A DNA stretch of 34,309 bases from Candidatus Colivivens caballi (GTDB lineage Bacteria; Bacteroidota; Bacteroidia; Bacteroidales; Bacteroidaceae): the NCBI GenBank assembly GCA_018065565.1, contig JAGHSZ010000137.1, positions 1 through 34,309 on the forward strand. The letters are read 5' to 3'. The position numbers were made by a program, and so were the translations under genes. Under the pieces are notes generated by a model that had not been told where the DNA came from, made no database searches, and was given only the letters and a program-made list of their open reading frames with translations. Shown piece by piece: positions 8,305-16,839 of the stretch (positions within the stretch are counted from its first letter, which is position 1; each line of letters opens with the position of its first letter).

Positions 8305-10509
8305 ATGAACAAAAACTGTATTATCGCAATCGGTCTCGGAGCAATGGCACTCACAGCATGTAACCAAAATGAGGCAACTGATGCCGACAAGTTCATCGGA
8401 CGCCAGCAGCCACAGGTCAACCAAGGGCAGTTCACCCCCGAACTCCTTTGGGCTATGGGCAGAATCGGCAGTTACGATGTCAACCCAGAAGGAACAGCCA
8501 TCGCCTACAATGTCAGCTATTACAGTGTAGAAGACAACAAGAGCCACACAGTCATATACACACAGGAACTCAACGAAACAAAGGCTGGCAACGAAACCAT
8601 GCTCACATCTGCCAGTTCCTCCGAACTGACACCTCAATATATAAATAAAGGTGAAGACATCGCCTTCCTTGCTCCCGATGAAGATGGTAATATGCAGGTG
8701 TGGTGCATGAAAGCCGACGGAACCGACCGCCGACAACTCTCATCCGAGGCAGAAGGTGTTGACGAGTTCAAGTTTTCACCCGACGAAAAGAAAGTGCTGC
8801 TCATCAAGACCATCAAATACGGCGAGCGCACATCCGACAAGCATCCCGACCTCGACAAAGCATCGGGCCGTGTCATCGACAGCCTGATGTACCGTCACTG
8901 GGACGAGTGGGTGGAAAACATACCACATCCGTTCGTTGCCGACTTTGACGGCAGCACCATTGCCAACACAAAAGACATTCTCGGTGAAGAACAGTATGAA
9001 TGCCCGATGAAACCATTTGGCGGCATCGAGCAACTGGCATGGAGCCCCGACAGCAAGACCATTGCATACACATGCCGGAAACTGCAAGGCAAGGACTATG
9101 CCTGCTCGACCGATGCCGACATCTACCTCTACGATGTAGAGAACGGCACCACCAAGAACATATGCAAGGGCGAAGGCTATGTCCGTCCACAAGTTGACTA
9201 CACCGAATCGCTCAAAAACCAGTCGGTCAACGACCCTGCACTTACAGGCAACACCGTATCAGGATTCCTCCTTGCAGGTTACGACACCAACCCTTCATTC
9301 TCGCCCGACGGACACTATCTCGCATGGCAGAGCATGGAGCGCGACGGATACGAGTCCGACATCAACCGTCTGCTGGTCATGGACCTTCAAACAGGCACCA
9401 TCAAGCAACTTGCCACTGACTTCGACTCCAATGTAGATTCTTATCTGTGGGCCGACGACAGCAAAACCATCTATTTTATTGGGGTATGGCATGGCACAAC
9501 ACATGTCTATGCCACCACCCTTGACGAAGGCACATCGACAAAACTCACAGATGGACAGTACGACTTCACCTCACTCGCACTCTGCGGCAGCAAACTGCTG
9601 TGCGGACGCCAAAGCATGTGTGAAGCCACCGAGCTCTATCTGGTGGATCCAGCCAAGTCGGGTGAAGCCAATGCCATTGCAGTCACACACGAAAACGCAT
9701 ATTTCCGCGACAATGTGGCATGGGGCACAGTCGAGCCACTCTGGTCAAAGACAGTTGACGGCAAAGACCTGCTGTCATGGGTGGTTCTGCCACCGAACTT
9801 TGACAAGAGCAAGAAGTACCCTACCCTGCTCTTCTGCGAAGGCGGACCTCAGAGCCCTGTAAGTCAGTTCTGGAGCTACCGTTGGAACATGATGATTATG
9901 GCAGCCAACGGTTATGTAGTCGTTGCGCCAAACCGTCGCGGACTTCCTGGATTCGGTAAGGAATGGCTCGAAGAAATCAGTGAAAACTATGGAGGCCATT
10001 GCATGGACGACTATCTCACTGCAATTGATGATGCCGTGGCACAACTCCCTTACATCGACAAAGACCGTCTTGGTTGCGTAGGTGCAAGTTTCGGAGGTTT
10101 CTCAGTTTATTGGCTTGCCGGTCATCATCAGAAGCGTTTCAAGGCATTCATTGCACACGACGGCATCTTCAACATCGAGCAGCAGTACCTTGAAACCGAA
10201 GAGATGTGGTTTGCCAACTGGGACATGGGCGGTGCATACTGGAACGGTCATCCTAAGACATTCGAGAACTCACCACATCGTTTTGTTGACAAATGGGACA
10301 CTCCTATCCTCTGCATCCAGGGGGAGAAGGACTATCGCATAGTATCCTCGCAGGCAATGTCTGCCTTTAATGCAGCACAACTCCGCAACATACCTTCACA
10401 ACTTCTCATATTCCCAGACGAGAACCATTGGGTGCTCAAACCACAGAACGGAGTACTTTGGCAGCGCACTTACTTCGCTTGGCTTGACAAGTGGTTGAAG
10501 GACAAATAA
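8305..10509 (+). CDS. S9 family peptidase, DPP-like lipoprotein
   Basis: A 734-residue serine peptidase of the prolyl-oligopeptidase clan. The N-terminus is a lipoprotein signal (MNKNCIIAIGLGAMALTAC, lipid on Cys19). Residues of about 45-440 form a beta-propeller with WD40-like strands (LAWSPDSKTIAYTC, NPSFSPDGHYLAWQS). The C-terminal alpha/beta-hydrolase domain carries the triad S595 (GASFGGFS), D676 (GEKDYRI) and H708 (ENHWVLKP). The layout is that of dipeptidyl peptidases such as DPP5 of Porphyromonas, which release N-terminal dipeptides outside the cytoplasm. Specificity cannot be read from sequence. A POT transporter two genes downstream could import its products. Confidence 0.93.
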   Translation: MNKNCIIAIGLGAMALTACNQNEATDADKFIGRQQPQVNQGQFTPELLWAMGRIGSYDVNPEGTAIAYNVSYYSVEDNKSHTVIYTQELNETKAGNETMLTSASSSELTPQYINKGEDIAFLAPDEDGNMQVWCMKADGTDRRQLSSEAEGVDEFKFSPDEKKVLLIKTIKYGERTSDKHPDLDKASGRVIDSLMYRHWDEWVENIPHPFVADFDGSTIANTKDILGEEQYECPMKPFGGIEQLAWSPDSKTIAYTCRKLQGKDYACSTDADIYLYDVENGTTKNICKGEGYVRPQVDYTESLKNQSVNDPALTGNTVSGFLLAGYDTNPSFSPDGHYLAWQSMERDGYESDINRLLVMDLQTGTIKQLATDFDSNVDSYLWADDSKTIYFIGVWHGTTHVYATTLDEGTSTKLTDGQYDFTSLALCGSKLLCGRQSMCEATELYLVDPAKSGEANAIAVTHENAYFRDNVAWGTVEPLWSKTVDGKDLLSWVVLPPNFDKSKKYPTLLFCEGGPQSPVSQFWSYRWNMMIMAANGYVVVAPNRRGLPGFGKEWLEEISENYGGHCMDDYLTAIDDAVAQLPYIDKDRLGCVGASFGGFSVYWLAGHHQKRFKAFIAHDGIFNIEQQYLETEEMWFANWDMGGAYWNGHPKTFENSPHRFVDKWDTPILCIQGEKDYRIVSSQAMSAFNAAQLRNIPSQLLIFPDENHWVLKPQNGVLWQRTYFAWLDKWLKDK

Positions 10510-10556
10510 GCAGCTCGCCATGTCAAACTTTACAAAGTCGTCCATATAACATGACC

Positions 10557-10678
10557 AAAACATATGGATGTTTAGGACAAAACATGCGGATGTTAAGGGT
10601 GAAACATATGGATGTTAAGGGCAAAACATATGGACAACTTTGCCATAACATATGGATGTAAATCCGAGAACATATTTA
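10557..10678 (+). repeat. Tandem array, 22-bp period, CATATG core
   Basis: Core motifs begin at 10561, 10583, 10605, 10627, 10649 and 10671, each exactly 22 bp apart. Four copies have CATATG, one has CATGCG, and the last is CATATT. Better-preserved units read AACATATGGATGTT, with AACAT and ATGTT as dyad arms. Flanks differ more than cores. The array fills most of the 216-nt gap between the S9 peptidase and the MFS gene (10510-10725) and ends 48 nt before the MFS start. No other feature is seen in this gap. Confidence 0.9.
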
Positions 10679-10725
10679 CACACAAATCAAATCATATATA
10701 AAACCAATAAACAGCAAACAAACTT

Positions 10726-12099
10726 ATGACAGAGATAATAAAGCAAAAACTTAGCGACTCAAGAGCAGCACGCTGGACAGCCTTAGTCATTGTTTCAGTA
10801 ACAATGATGTTCGCATACTTCTTCACCGATGTAATGTCACCACTTGAACCATTGCTCACAGCTGCAATGGGTGGAGAAGATGGACTCGGATTGGGTTGGA
10901 CTTCATCTGAATACGGATGGTTCTCAGGAGCCTACGGACTTATGAATGTTTACCTTCTCCTGCTTTTCTTCGGCGGCATCATTCTTGACAAGTTCGGCAT
11001 CCGTTTCACAGGACTCATGTCCACAGCCCTCATGTTCATCGGTGCATTGATTAAGTGGTACTCTGTTGCCAACACATTCGATGGCACAATTTGGGTTCCA
11101 TTCGGAGGTGATGTTCAACAACAAGTTGCCATTGCAGGCCTCGGATTCGCCATCTTTGGTGTTGGTTCCGAGATTGCAGGAATCACAGTCAGCAAGGTAA
11201 TTGCCAAGTGGTTCACAGGCCACGAACTGGCTCTCGCAATGGGTGTGCAAGTAGCACTCGCCCGTATCGGTACAGCAGTAGCACTCGGTGCGTCACTCCC
11301 TATTGCCCGTGCATTTGGTGGAGTCAGCGCATCCGTAGGTCTCGGAGCAGTATGTCTCTGCATCGGAACCATCTCGTTCCTCGTTTACAACGTGATGGAC
11401 AAGAAGGAAGACAAGGCAGCAGCAGAGGCCGCCAGCGAACCAGAAGACGGATTCAAGTTCAGCGACCTCAAGATACTCTTCACCAATCGCGGTTTCTGGT
11501 ACATCACACTTCTCTGTCTGATGTTCTATGCAGGAGTGTTCCCATTCCTCAAATTTGCCACTAAACTCATGGTGTTCAAGTACGGAGTTGCCCCTGACCT
11601 TGCAGGACTTATCCCTGCCATGCTCCCATTCGGAACAATCTTCCTTACACCATTCTTCGGAGGTATCTACGACAAGTACGGCAAGGGAGCCACACTCATG
11701 ATAATTGGTTCGGTGCTTCTCACCATTGTTCATGTAATCTTCGCATTGCCAGTAAGCAGCGTAGTACTTGCTATTGCAGTGATGATAGTACTCGGCATTG
11801 CATTCGGACTTGTGCCTTCAGCCATGTGGCCATCAGTTCCAAAGATTATTCCTATGAAACTGCTGGGTACAGCATATGCTGTCATCTTCTACATTCAGAA
11901 CATCGGTCTCTCCATGGTTCCAATGTGGATTGGTTCAGTTAACGAGAAGAATACAGCAGCCGACGGCGTCATCGACTACACAGAGTCAATGGCAATCTTT
12001 GCTGGTTTCGGCGTTGTTGCCATCATCATAGCTTACCTTCTGAAACTTGAAGACAAGAAGAAGGGCTACGGACTTGAAAAGGCAAACATCCAGAAATGA
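10726..12099 (+). CDS. MFS transporter
   Basis: A 457-residue major facilitator superfamily protein with about 12 hydrophobic membrane segments and the cytoplasmic loop 2-3 signature GGIILDKFGIRFTG near residue 84. A charged central loop (KKEDKAAAEAASEPEDG, near residue 230) separates the two six-helix halves. Length is normal. The substrate is not deducible; anion, sugar-acid and nitrate/nitrite-type MFS families are all possible. The next gene, a POT transporter, starts 55 nt downstream in the same direction, so the two may share a transcript. The tandem array at 10557-10678 lies in the leader or promoter zone. Confidence 0.9.
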   Translation: MTEIIKQKLSDSRAARWTALVIVSVTMMFAYFFTDVMSPLEPLLTAAMGGEDGLGLGWTSSEYGWFSGAYGLMNVYLLLLFFGGIILDKFGIRFTGLMSTALMFIGALIKWYSVANTFDGTIWVPFGGDVQQQVAIAGLGFAIFGVGSEIAGITVSKVIAKWFTGHELALAMGVQVALARIGTAVALGASLPIARAFGGVSASVGLGAVCLCIGTISFLVYNVMDKKEDKAAAEAASEPEDGFKFSDLKILFTNRGFWYITLLCLMFYAGVFPFLKFATKLMVFKYGVAPDLAGLIPAMLPFGTIFLTPFFGGIYDKYGKGATLMIIGSVLLTIVHVIFALPVSSVVLAIAVMIVLGIAFGLVPSAMWPSVPKIIPMKLLGTAYAVIFYIQNIGLSMVPMWIGSVNEKNTAADGVIDYTESMAIFAGFGVVAIIIAYLLKLEDKKKGYGLEKANIQK

Positions 12100-12154
12100 T
12101 GACCCATACAATGATGACCTAAACAAATTACTAACTTAATAAAATCAAATCACT

Positions 12155-13711
12155 ATGTTTGAAAATCAACCAAAAGGACTCTATGCGTTAGCACTGGCAA
12201 ACACAGGCGAGCGCTTTGGCTACTACACCATGTTGGCCATTTTCACTTTGTTTATGCAAGCAAAATTCGGTTGGACCGAATCTGGAGCAGGACAAGTATA
12301 TGCAGTATTCCTCGCAGTAGTCTATTTCGCACCACTGTTTGGTGGTATGATTGCTGATAAATGGGGATATGGCAACTGTGTGAAACTCGGTATGGGCATC
12401 ATGTTCCTTGGATACCTCGGACTTGCCATCCCGACAGGAGCCGACACAGCAGGACTCGTGGCAATGTTTGCAGGCCTTGCATGTGTTTCACTTGGAACAG
12501 GCCTGTTCAAGGGCAACCTACAAGTACTTGTGGGCAACTTGTACGACGACCCAAAGTATTCTGCAAGCCGTGACTCTGCATTCAGTCTCTTCTATATGGC
12601 CATTAACATCGGTGCAATGTTTGCACCATCAATGGCAAAATGGATAACCAACCAGTACCTTGCTGCAAACGGAGGTTTCGTTTACGATGCAGCCAATCAG
12701 GATCCAGCATATCTCGAAGCGCTCTATGGTGCTTACGGACTCTGCTTCGGCGTAGCATGCATCTCTCTGGTTATTTCAGCAGTCATTTATTTCGCATGCC
12801 GCAACTGGTTCAAGCATGCCGACATCACAGCCAAGCAGGCAAAAGAAACGGCTGCTCCTGTTGAGGAACTCACACCAAAGCAGACCCACGACCGCATCGT
12901 GGCATTGCTGCTTGTCTTTGCTGTTGTCATCTTCTTCTGGATGGCATTCCACCAGAACGGTTCTGCATTGACATTCTTTGCAAAGAAATACACAAACCTC
13001 ACAGTAAGAGGAGAAATGCGCATAGGTTTCAACATTTTCAGCCTCGCACTCATCGCAGCATCCGTTTACACCATGTTCAGCGCCATCCAGTCGAAAGCGC
13101 GCAACACAAAACTCATCTGCGGAGCCATCACCCTCATACTTTGGGTAAGCGCTTACTTCCTCTATTTCGGTATGGCAGACCCTACCTATGCTCAGCCATC
13201 CGACTTCCAGCAGTTCAATCCATTCTTCGTTGTGGCACTCACACCATTCAGCATGGTATTCTTCGGAGCACTCGAAAAGAAGGGCAAACCTGTCAGCGCA
13301 CCAACCCGCATTGCCTGGGGTATGTTTGTAGCAGCCATTGGTTTCGGCGTCATCACACTGGCATCCACCAACCTCATTTCACCAATGGACTTAGGTGCTG
13401 ACCAGACACAGAGCATCTTGTCGCCAGGATGGCTCATCTCAACCTATTTCACACTGACCATTGCAGAACTGCTCCTCTCACCTATGGGCATTTCATTTGT
13501 CAGCAAAGTTGCACCTCCAAAGTACAAGGGAATGATGATGGGTGGATGGTTCGTTGCCACTGCCATCGGTAACTACCTCAGTTCCATCCCATCCATGCTC
13601 TGGAACAAGATTCCGCTCATGTACAACTGGGGAATCCTCATCGCCCTCTGTCTGATCAGTGCTCTCGTCATGTTTGCACTGCTCAAGCAGTTGAAGAAGA
13701 TGACAGAATAA
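12155..13711 (+). CDS. POT family proton-coupled oligopeptide transporter
   Basis: A 518-residue PTR2/POT-type transporter that imports di- and tripeptides with protons across the inner membrane. Family signatures: GERFGYYTM at residues 18-26 (the ExxERFxYY region), GGMIADKWGYG in loop 2-3, the FYMAINIGAM signature, and a C-terminal PPKYKGMMMGGWF. The first glutamate of the ExxER motif is Asn16 (NTGER); this glutamate takes part in proton coupling in studied homologues, so coupling may differ here. Two extra hydrophobic segments in the middle fit the 14-helix bacterial POT plan. It is likely co-transcribed with the MFS gene upstream and nnrD 34 nt downstream. Confidence 0.93.
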   Translation: MFENQPKGLYALALANTGERFGYYTMLAIFTLFMQAKFGWTESGAGQVYAVFLAVVYFAPLFGGMIADKWGYGNCVKLGMGIMFLGYLGLAIPTGADTAGLVAMFAGLACVSLGTGLFKGNLQVLVGNLYDDPKYSASRDSAFSLFYMAINIGAMFAPSMAKWITNQYLAANGGFVYDAANQDPAYLEALYGAYGLCFGVACISLVISAVIYFACRNWFKHADITAKQAKETAAPVEELTPKQTHDRIVALLLVFAVVIFFWMAFHQNGSALTFFAKKYTNLTVRGEMRIGFNIFSLALIAASVYTMFSAIQSKARNTKLICGAITLILWVSAYFLYFGMADPTYAQPSDFQQFNPFFVVALTPFSMVFFGALEKKGKPVSAPTRIAWGMFVAAIGFGVITLASTNLISPMDLGADQTQSILSPGWLISTYFTLTIAELLLSPMGISFVSKVAPPKYKGMMMGGWFVATAIGNYLSSIPSMLWNKIPLMYNWGILIALCLISALVMFALLKQLKKMTE

Positions 13712-13745
13712 ATCATTATTCAATTTCTCCCTACTCCACAATCCT

Positions 13746-14549
13746 ATGCCAACTGTCAGCGACCTGATTCGTCCACGCCCGTTTGACGCCCACAAGGGGA
13801 CATGCGGCCATGCACTGCTTGTCGCAGGCAGTTATGGCATTGCAGGATGTGCAGTCCTTGCTTCGCGTGCTTGTATGCGAGGAGGCGCAGGCAAACTCAC
13901 TGTCCTCACCTCCTCTGTCAACATACCAGTGTTACAGACAGCCGTGCCCGAAGCCATCGTCCGCGACCATGAAGACGATTTCACCCGATACGATGCCATC
14001 GGCATAGGGCCAGGCATTGGGACTGATGACAATGCAGAACGACTGTTGCAGCGTCTGCTCCAATCAGCCGACAAACCGATTGTTGTCGATGCCGATGCTC
14101 TGACCATCATTGGTCGCAACCAGCAATTGCTATCCTCATTGCCAGCCGACACCATTCTGACACCACACCATCTCGAACTGCAACGAATCATAGGTGTCAC
14201 AGCCAACCCCGAGTCAGAGTTAGCCACAACCCGGTGTCTTGCCACCAAGCATCAACTCAACATCGTGATAAAGGGTCCCCACTCTGCCATAGTGCTGTCC
14301 GACGGCACTGTTCACCACAACACCACAGGTAATCAAGGAATGGCAACAGCAGGCAGTGGCGATGTACTCACGGGTCTCATCCTTTCATTGCTTGCTCAGC
14401 ACTACCCTCCACAGGATGCCATCCGATTAGGCGTATATCTGCATGGATTGGCGGGCGACATTGCAGCAAAGGAGCACAGCATCTATGGCATGATAGCAAG
14501 CGACATAGCAGAAAACATAGGGAAAGCATACCGGTCAATGGGCTATTAA
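13746..14549 (+). CDS. nnrD: ADP-dependent NAD(P)H-hydrate dehydratase
   Basis: A 267-residue protein matching the carbohydrate-kinase-like (YjeF C-terminal) domain that repairs hydrated NAD(P)H by ATP- or ADP-dependent dehydration. Visible motifs are GHALLVAGS (21-29), GIGPGIGTDD (86-95), TPHHLEL where TPHPGE is usual, and NQGMATAGSGDVLTG (196-210) with catalytic-type D206. In many bacteria this domain is fused behind an NAD(P)HX epimerase. Here the protein starts directly with the dehydratase (MPTVSDLIRPRPFDAHKG), and the 34-nt gap to the POT gene has no room for an epimerase. Any epimerase must be elsewhere. Confidence 0.93.
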   Translation: MPTVSDLIRPRPFDAHKGTCGHALLVAGSYGIAGCAVLASRACMRGGAGKLTVLTSSVNIPVLQTAVPEAIVRDHEDDFTRYDAIGIGPGIGTDDNAERLLQRLLQSADKPIVVDADALTIIGRNQQLLSSLPADTILTPHHLELQRIIGVTANPESELATTRCLATKHQLNIVIKGPHSAIVLSDGTVHHNTTGNQGMATAGSGDVLTGLILSLLAQHYPPQDAIRLGVYLHGLAGDIAAKEHSIYGMIASDIAENIGKAYRSMGY

Positions 14550-14583
14550 CCCACAACTACAAAAAAAGAGAAACTACAACTAT

Positions 14584-15051
14584 ATGACAAAAGCAGATTT
14601 CATGAAACTTGCCACCGACCTTGCCGTTGAGAATGTAGCCAATGGCGGAGGTCCATTTGGTGCCGTAATAGTTCGCGATGGCGAAATCATCGCCACTGGT
14701 GTCAACCGTGTCACCCCAAACAACGACCCAACAGCACATGCCGAGGTAAGTGCCATCAGAGCAGCTTGTCAGGCGCTTGGCACCTTCCAACTCGACGGAT
14801 GCGAAATTTACAGTTCATGCGAACCATGCCCAATGTGCCTTGGCGCCATCTACTGGGCCCACATCTCGCACCTCTACTACGGATGCAACCAGCGCGATGC
14901 CGACGCAATCGGATTCAGCGACGAGTTCATCTACAAGGAACTTGCACTCGATGAGTCTGAACGCCAACTGCGCACCGAACAACTCCTTCATGAGGATGCA
15001 CGCCGTGCGTTCGAGGCATGGAAGCAGAAAGACGATAAAGTAGAATATTAA
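14584..15051 (+). CDS. guaD: Guanine deaminase (CDA fold)
   Basis: A 155-residue zinc nucleoside/base deaminase. The zinc ligands are H52 (in HAEVSAIRAA, with E54 as proton shuttle), C82 and C85 (SCEPCPMCLGAIYWA). The motif spacing, the length and the C-terminal GFSDEFIYKEL segment match Bacillus-type GuaD, which converts guanine to xanthine, better than the tRNA adenosine deaminase TadA. It is cytoplasmic and serves purine salvage or nitrogen release. It begins 34 nt after nnrD and is followed 17 nt later by a tiny zinc-ribbon gene, so the three are probably co-transcribed. Confidence 0.9.
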   Translation: MTKADFMKLATDLAVENVANGGGPFGAVIVRDGEIIATGVNRVTPNNDPTAHAEVSAIRAACQALGTFQLDGCEIYSSCEPCPMCLGAIYWAHISHLYYGCNQRDADAIGFSDEFIYKELALDESERQLRTEQLLHEDARRAFEAWKQKDDKVEY

Positions 15052-15068
15052 CAACCATCACACACCAT

Positions 15069-15185
15069 ATGGAACAGAAGAAACAAACATATCATTGCAG
15101 CGAATGTAAGGCAGAAATACATCGTGGAGAAGTCTTCTGCCCAGGCTGCGGCAAAAAACTGGAAAACTACGATTTCGAAGAATAA
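15069..15185 (+). CDS. Small zinc-ribbon protein (38 aa)
   Basis: ATG 15069 to TAA 15183-15185 encodes 38 residues. Two CxxC knuckles (HCSECK and FCPGCGKKLE) with a 12-residue spacer make a complete zinc ribbon of the kind found at the ends of larger proteins. It starts 17 nt after guaD on the same strand. The acidic tail (NYDFEE) ends the protein, so this is not the visible start of a longer gene. Function is unknown; it could be a stand-alone zinc-binding or protein-binding module. Confidence 0.75.
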   Translation: MEQKKQTYHCSECKAEIHRGEVFCPGCGKKLENYDFEE

Positions 15186-15380
15186 GTATTCCGTTTTTCA
15201 TATTGCCCACATAGCCACACATATTCGTCATCATCTTCACTGCATGACTCCATCACAAGTGCAGTAAGCAGCATTACCACCGTTGTATCTCACGCTGCAC
15301 AAGCACAAGATGATTGGCAGACATGCGCAGCACAATTATCAAACATACGCACACAAACCATAAATTGTGTGGAGGATAAT

Positions 15381-15578
15381 GCAAAAAGGTGTACACCTTA
15401 TTCAGAAAAGGTGTACAGCAAACGCAAGAAAGGTGTACACCTAAATTCAGGAAGGTGTACACCTTTTTATATTATCCTACGCTCGTGAAGACATTTACGA
15501 GCGCTCGTGAGAGGATTTATGAGCGCTCGTGAGGACATTTACGAGCATTCGCGAAAGCATTTATTAGCATTAGTCAGA
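15381..15578 (+). repeat. Nine-unit tandem array, 22-bp period, with two kinds of dyad core
   Basis: Nine consecutive 22-bp units start at 15381, 15403, 15425, 15447, 15469, 15491, 15513, 15535 and 15557. Units 1-4 are centred on GGTGTACACC (unit 2 ends AGC). Units 6-7 are centred on GAGCGCTC; unit 5 keeps only the right half; units 8-9 are decayed (GAGCATTCGCGA, TAGCATTAGTCA). The dyad centre stays in phase across the change of sequence. An imperfect inverted repeat (15373-15397 with 15454-15478, 23 of 25 matching) encloses units 1-4. The rest of the 413-nt gap (15186-15598) shows only a possible CACAATT/AATTGTG hairpin near 15326-15367 and no gene. Confidence 0.92.
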
Positions 15579-15598
15579 TGGAACTATTATTTCTCCGA

Positions 15599-16831
15599 CT
15601 ATCGTTTTGACTTCTTGTACTGGCGTTTCTTCATGAAATTAAAGCCAGCAATATACTTTATAGAACCATAGGTATTGGTCAGTCCAAACTTGCGCTGACG
15701 ATATGAATAGGTATGAATGTCGAGCACAATGCCTGAAAAGAATCGGGTGTTATTCCAGAAAAGACTCATGCGAAAAAACAGGTCGGTGCTGACATTGCGC
15801 AGTATGTCGTGCCCAAGGTCGGTTTCAGTGATGTCGGTCTTACGGTAACCTAACGACGGCAAGACGCTGAAAGCAAAAAGGCAGTTGCGGCGAAATGCCC
15901 AATTGTAGCCGTACCCGAAACTGACAGCATAGTCACGGTATGCCACATGACTGAAAAGCAGTGTGGTGTCAATGCGTTCGAGAATGTAGGGCGACAGTGT
16001 GGCACGGTCAAAATCGACATTGACCTGATTGTATGAAAATCCCAGTTTCCATGAACCCTGACTACGGCGCTGAACTGCATTTTCGCCAAAGGCGGCAGGC
16101 CATGAATAGCGTCGATGGTTGAAGATATATTCTGCATTAATGCCAAAGCAACGGCTACTCAGCCCAGTAAAGGTACTACCCTTCTGCTCGATTTCACGAT
16201 CGGATATGCCAGAGATGCTGGTGATTTCGGCAGACTGTCCCGACTTGAATGTATAGATTTCGGCAATGATGCTGGCAGTGTTGAGTACAAATGAATTGCG
16301 CACATTGGTCGCCCTTGCACCACGCGAGGTACCAAGTCCATCGATGCTGGATGAATAGCCGTAACCAAGTATGCTCCAATAGACATAGCCTCCGAGTATG
16401 AGGGGGTTGCCCGATTGAAGTGTCATGTGATTGGTGGTGCCCGTCTCGCTGGAACTCATACGGTAATAGTCGTGCCAGTACGACAGTTCGGCCTGTGCCG
16501 TAAATTCATAAAGTTGAGGAGTGACATAGTTGGTGTCGCACCCACTAAAAAAATCGGTAACAGCATCAGCAGTACGAATAATGCCCTTACCCAGACGCCT
16601 CAGAAACGATGGTCGTTTGTCGCAGGAGTCGGCGTCGGCAGCAGAGAGGGTGTCACAGTCATTGGCATAGATGGTCAAAGAGTCGCGAACTGTCGCAACA
16701 GTGTCGGGCAGTTCCACTACGGAATCATCCGATGCAACAGCAGCACACATTGCACCAGATAGCAGAAAAAGCAAAAGGGTGCTTATTGTATGTAAAAGGC
16801 AGTTCACTCTTATCATTATGCAACGACTCAT
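15599..16831 (-). CDS. DUF4421-like outer-membrane protein
   Basis: A 410-residue protein (405 if it starts at the second ATG, 16816). A signal peptide (CLLHTISTLLLFLLSGAMCA) is followed by a short acidic linker. The main body is rich in aromatic residues and alternating strands ending in turn motifs (NAEYIFNHRRYSWPAAF, SFGYGYNWAFRRNCLFAFSV), as in a beta-barrel. The segments DTNYVTPQLYEFTAQAE and IEQKGSTFTGLSSRC with YIFNHRRYSWPAAF match my memory of Bacteroidetes DUF4421. Function is unknown. Its start lies 8 nt beyond the stop of the oxidoreductase gene, so the two are probably one transcript. Confidence 0.8.
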   Translation of the reverse strand: MSRCIMIRVNCLLHTISTLLLFLLSGAMCAAVASDDSVVELPDTVATVRDSLTIYANDCDTLSAADADSCDKRPSFLRRLGKGIIRTADAVTDFFSGCDTNYVTPQLYEFTAQAELSYWHDYYRMSSSETGTTNHMTLQSGNPLILGGYVYWSILGYGYSSSIDGLGTSRGARATNVRNSFVLNTASIIAEIYTFKSGQSAEITSISGISDREIEQKGSTFTGLSSRCFGINAEYIFNHRRYSWPAAFGENAVQRRSQGSWKLGFSYNQVNVDFDRATLSPYILERIDTTLLFSHVAYRDYAVSFGYGYNWAFRRNCLFAFSVLPSLGYRKTDITETDLGHDILRNVSTDLFFRMSLFWNNTRFFSGIVLDIHTYSYRQRKFGLTNTYGSIKYIAGFNFMKKRQYKKSKR

Positions 16832-16839
16832 GTGGGGTT

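Noticed and set aside
13712..13745. A frameshifted or lost epimerase domain upstream of nnrD
   Set aside because: The gap to the POT stop is only 34 nt and holds no epimerase-like sequence in any frame.
15381..15578. The 22-bp arrays as a CRISPR array
   Set aside because: Units abut with no unique spacers of 30-40 bp, there are no cas genes, and the repeat sequence itself changes along the array.
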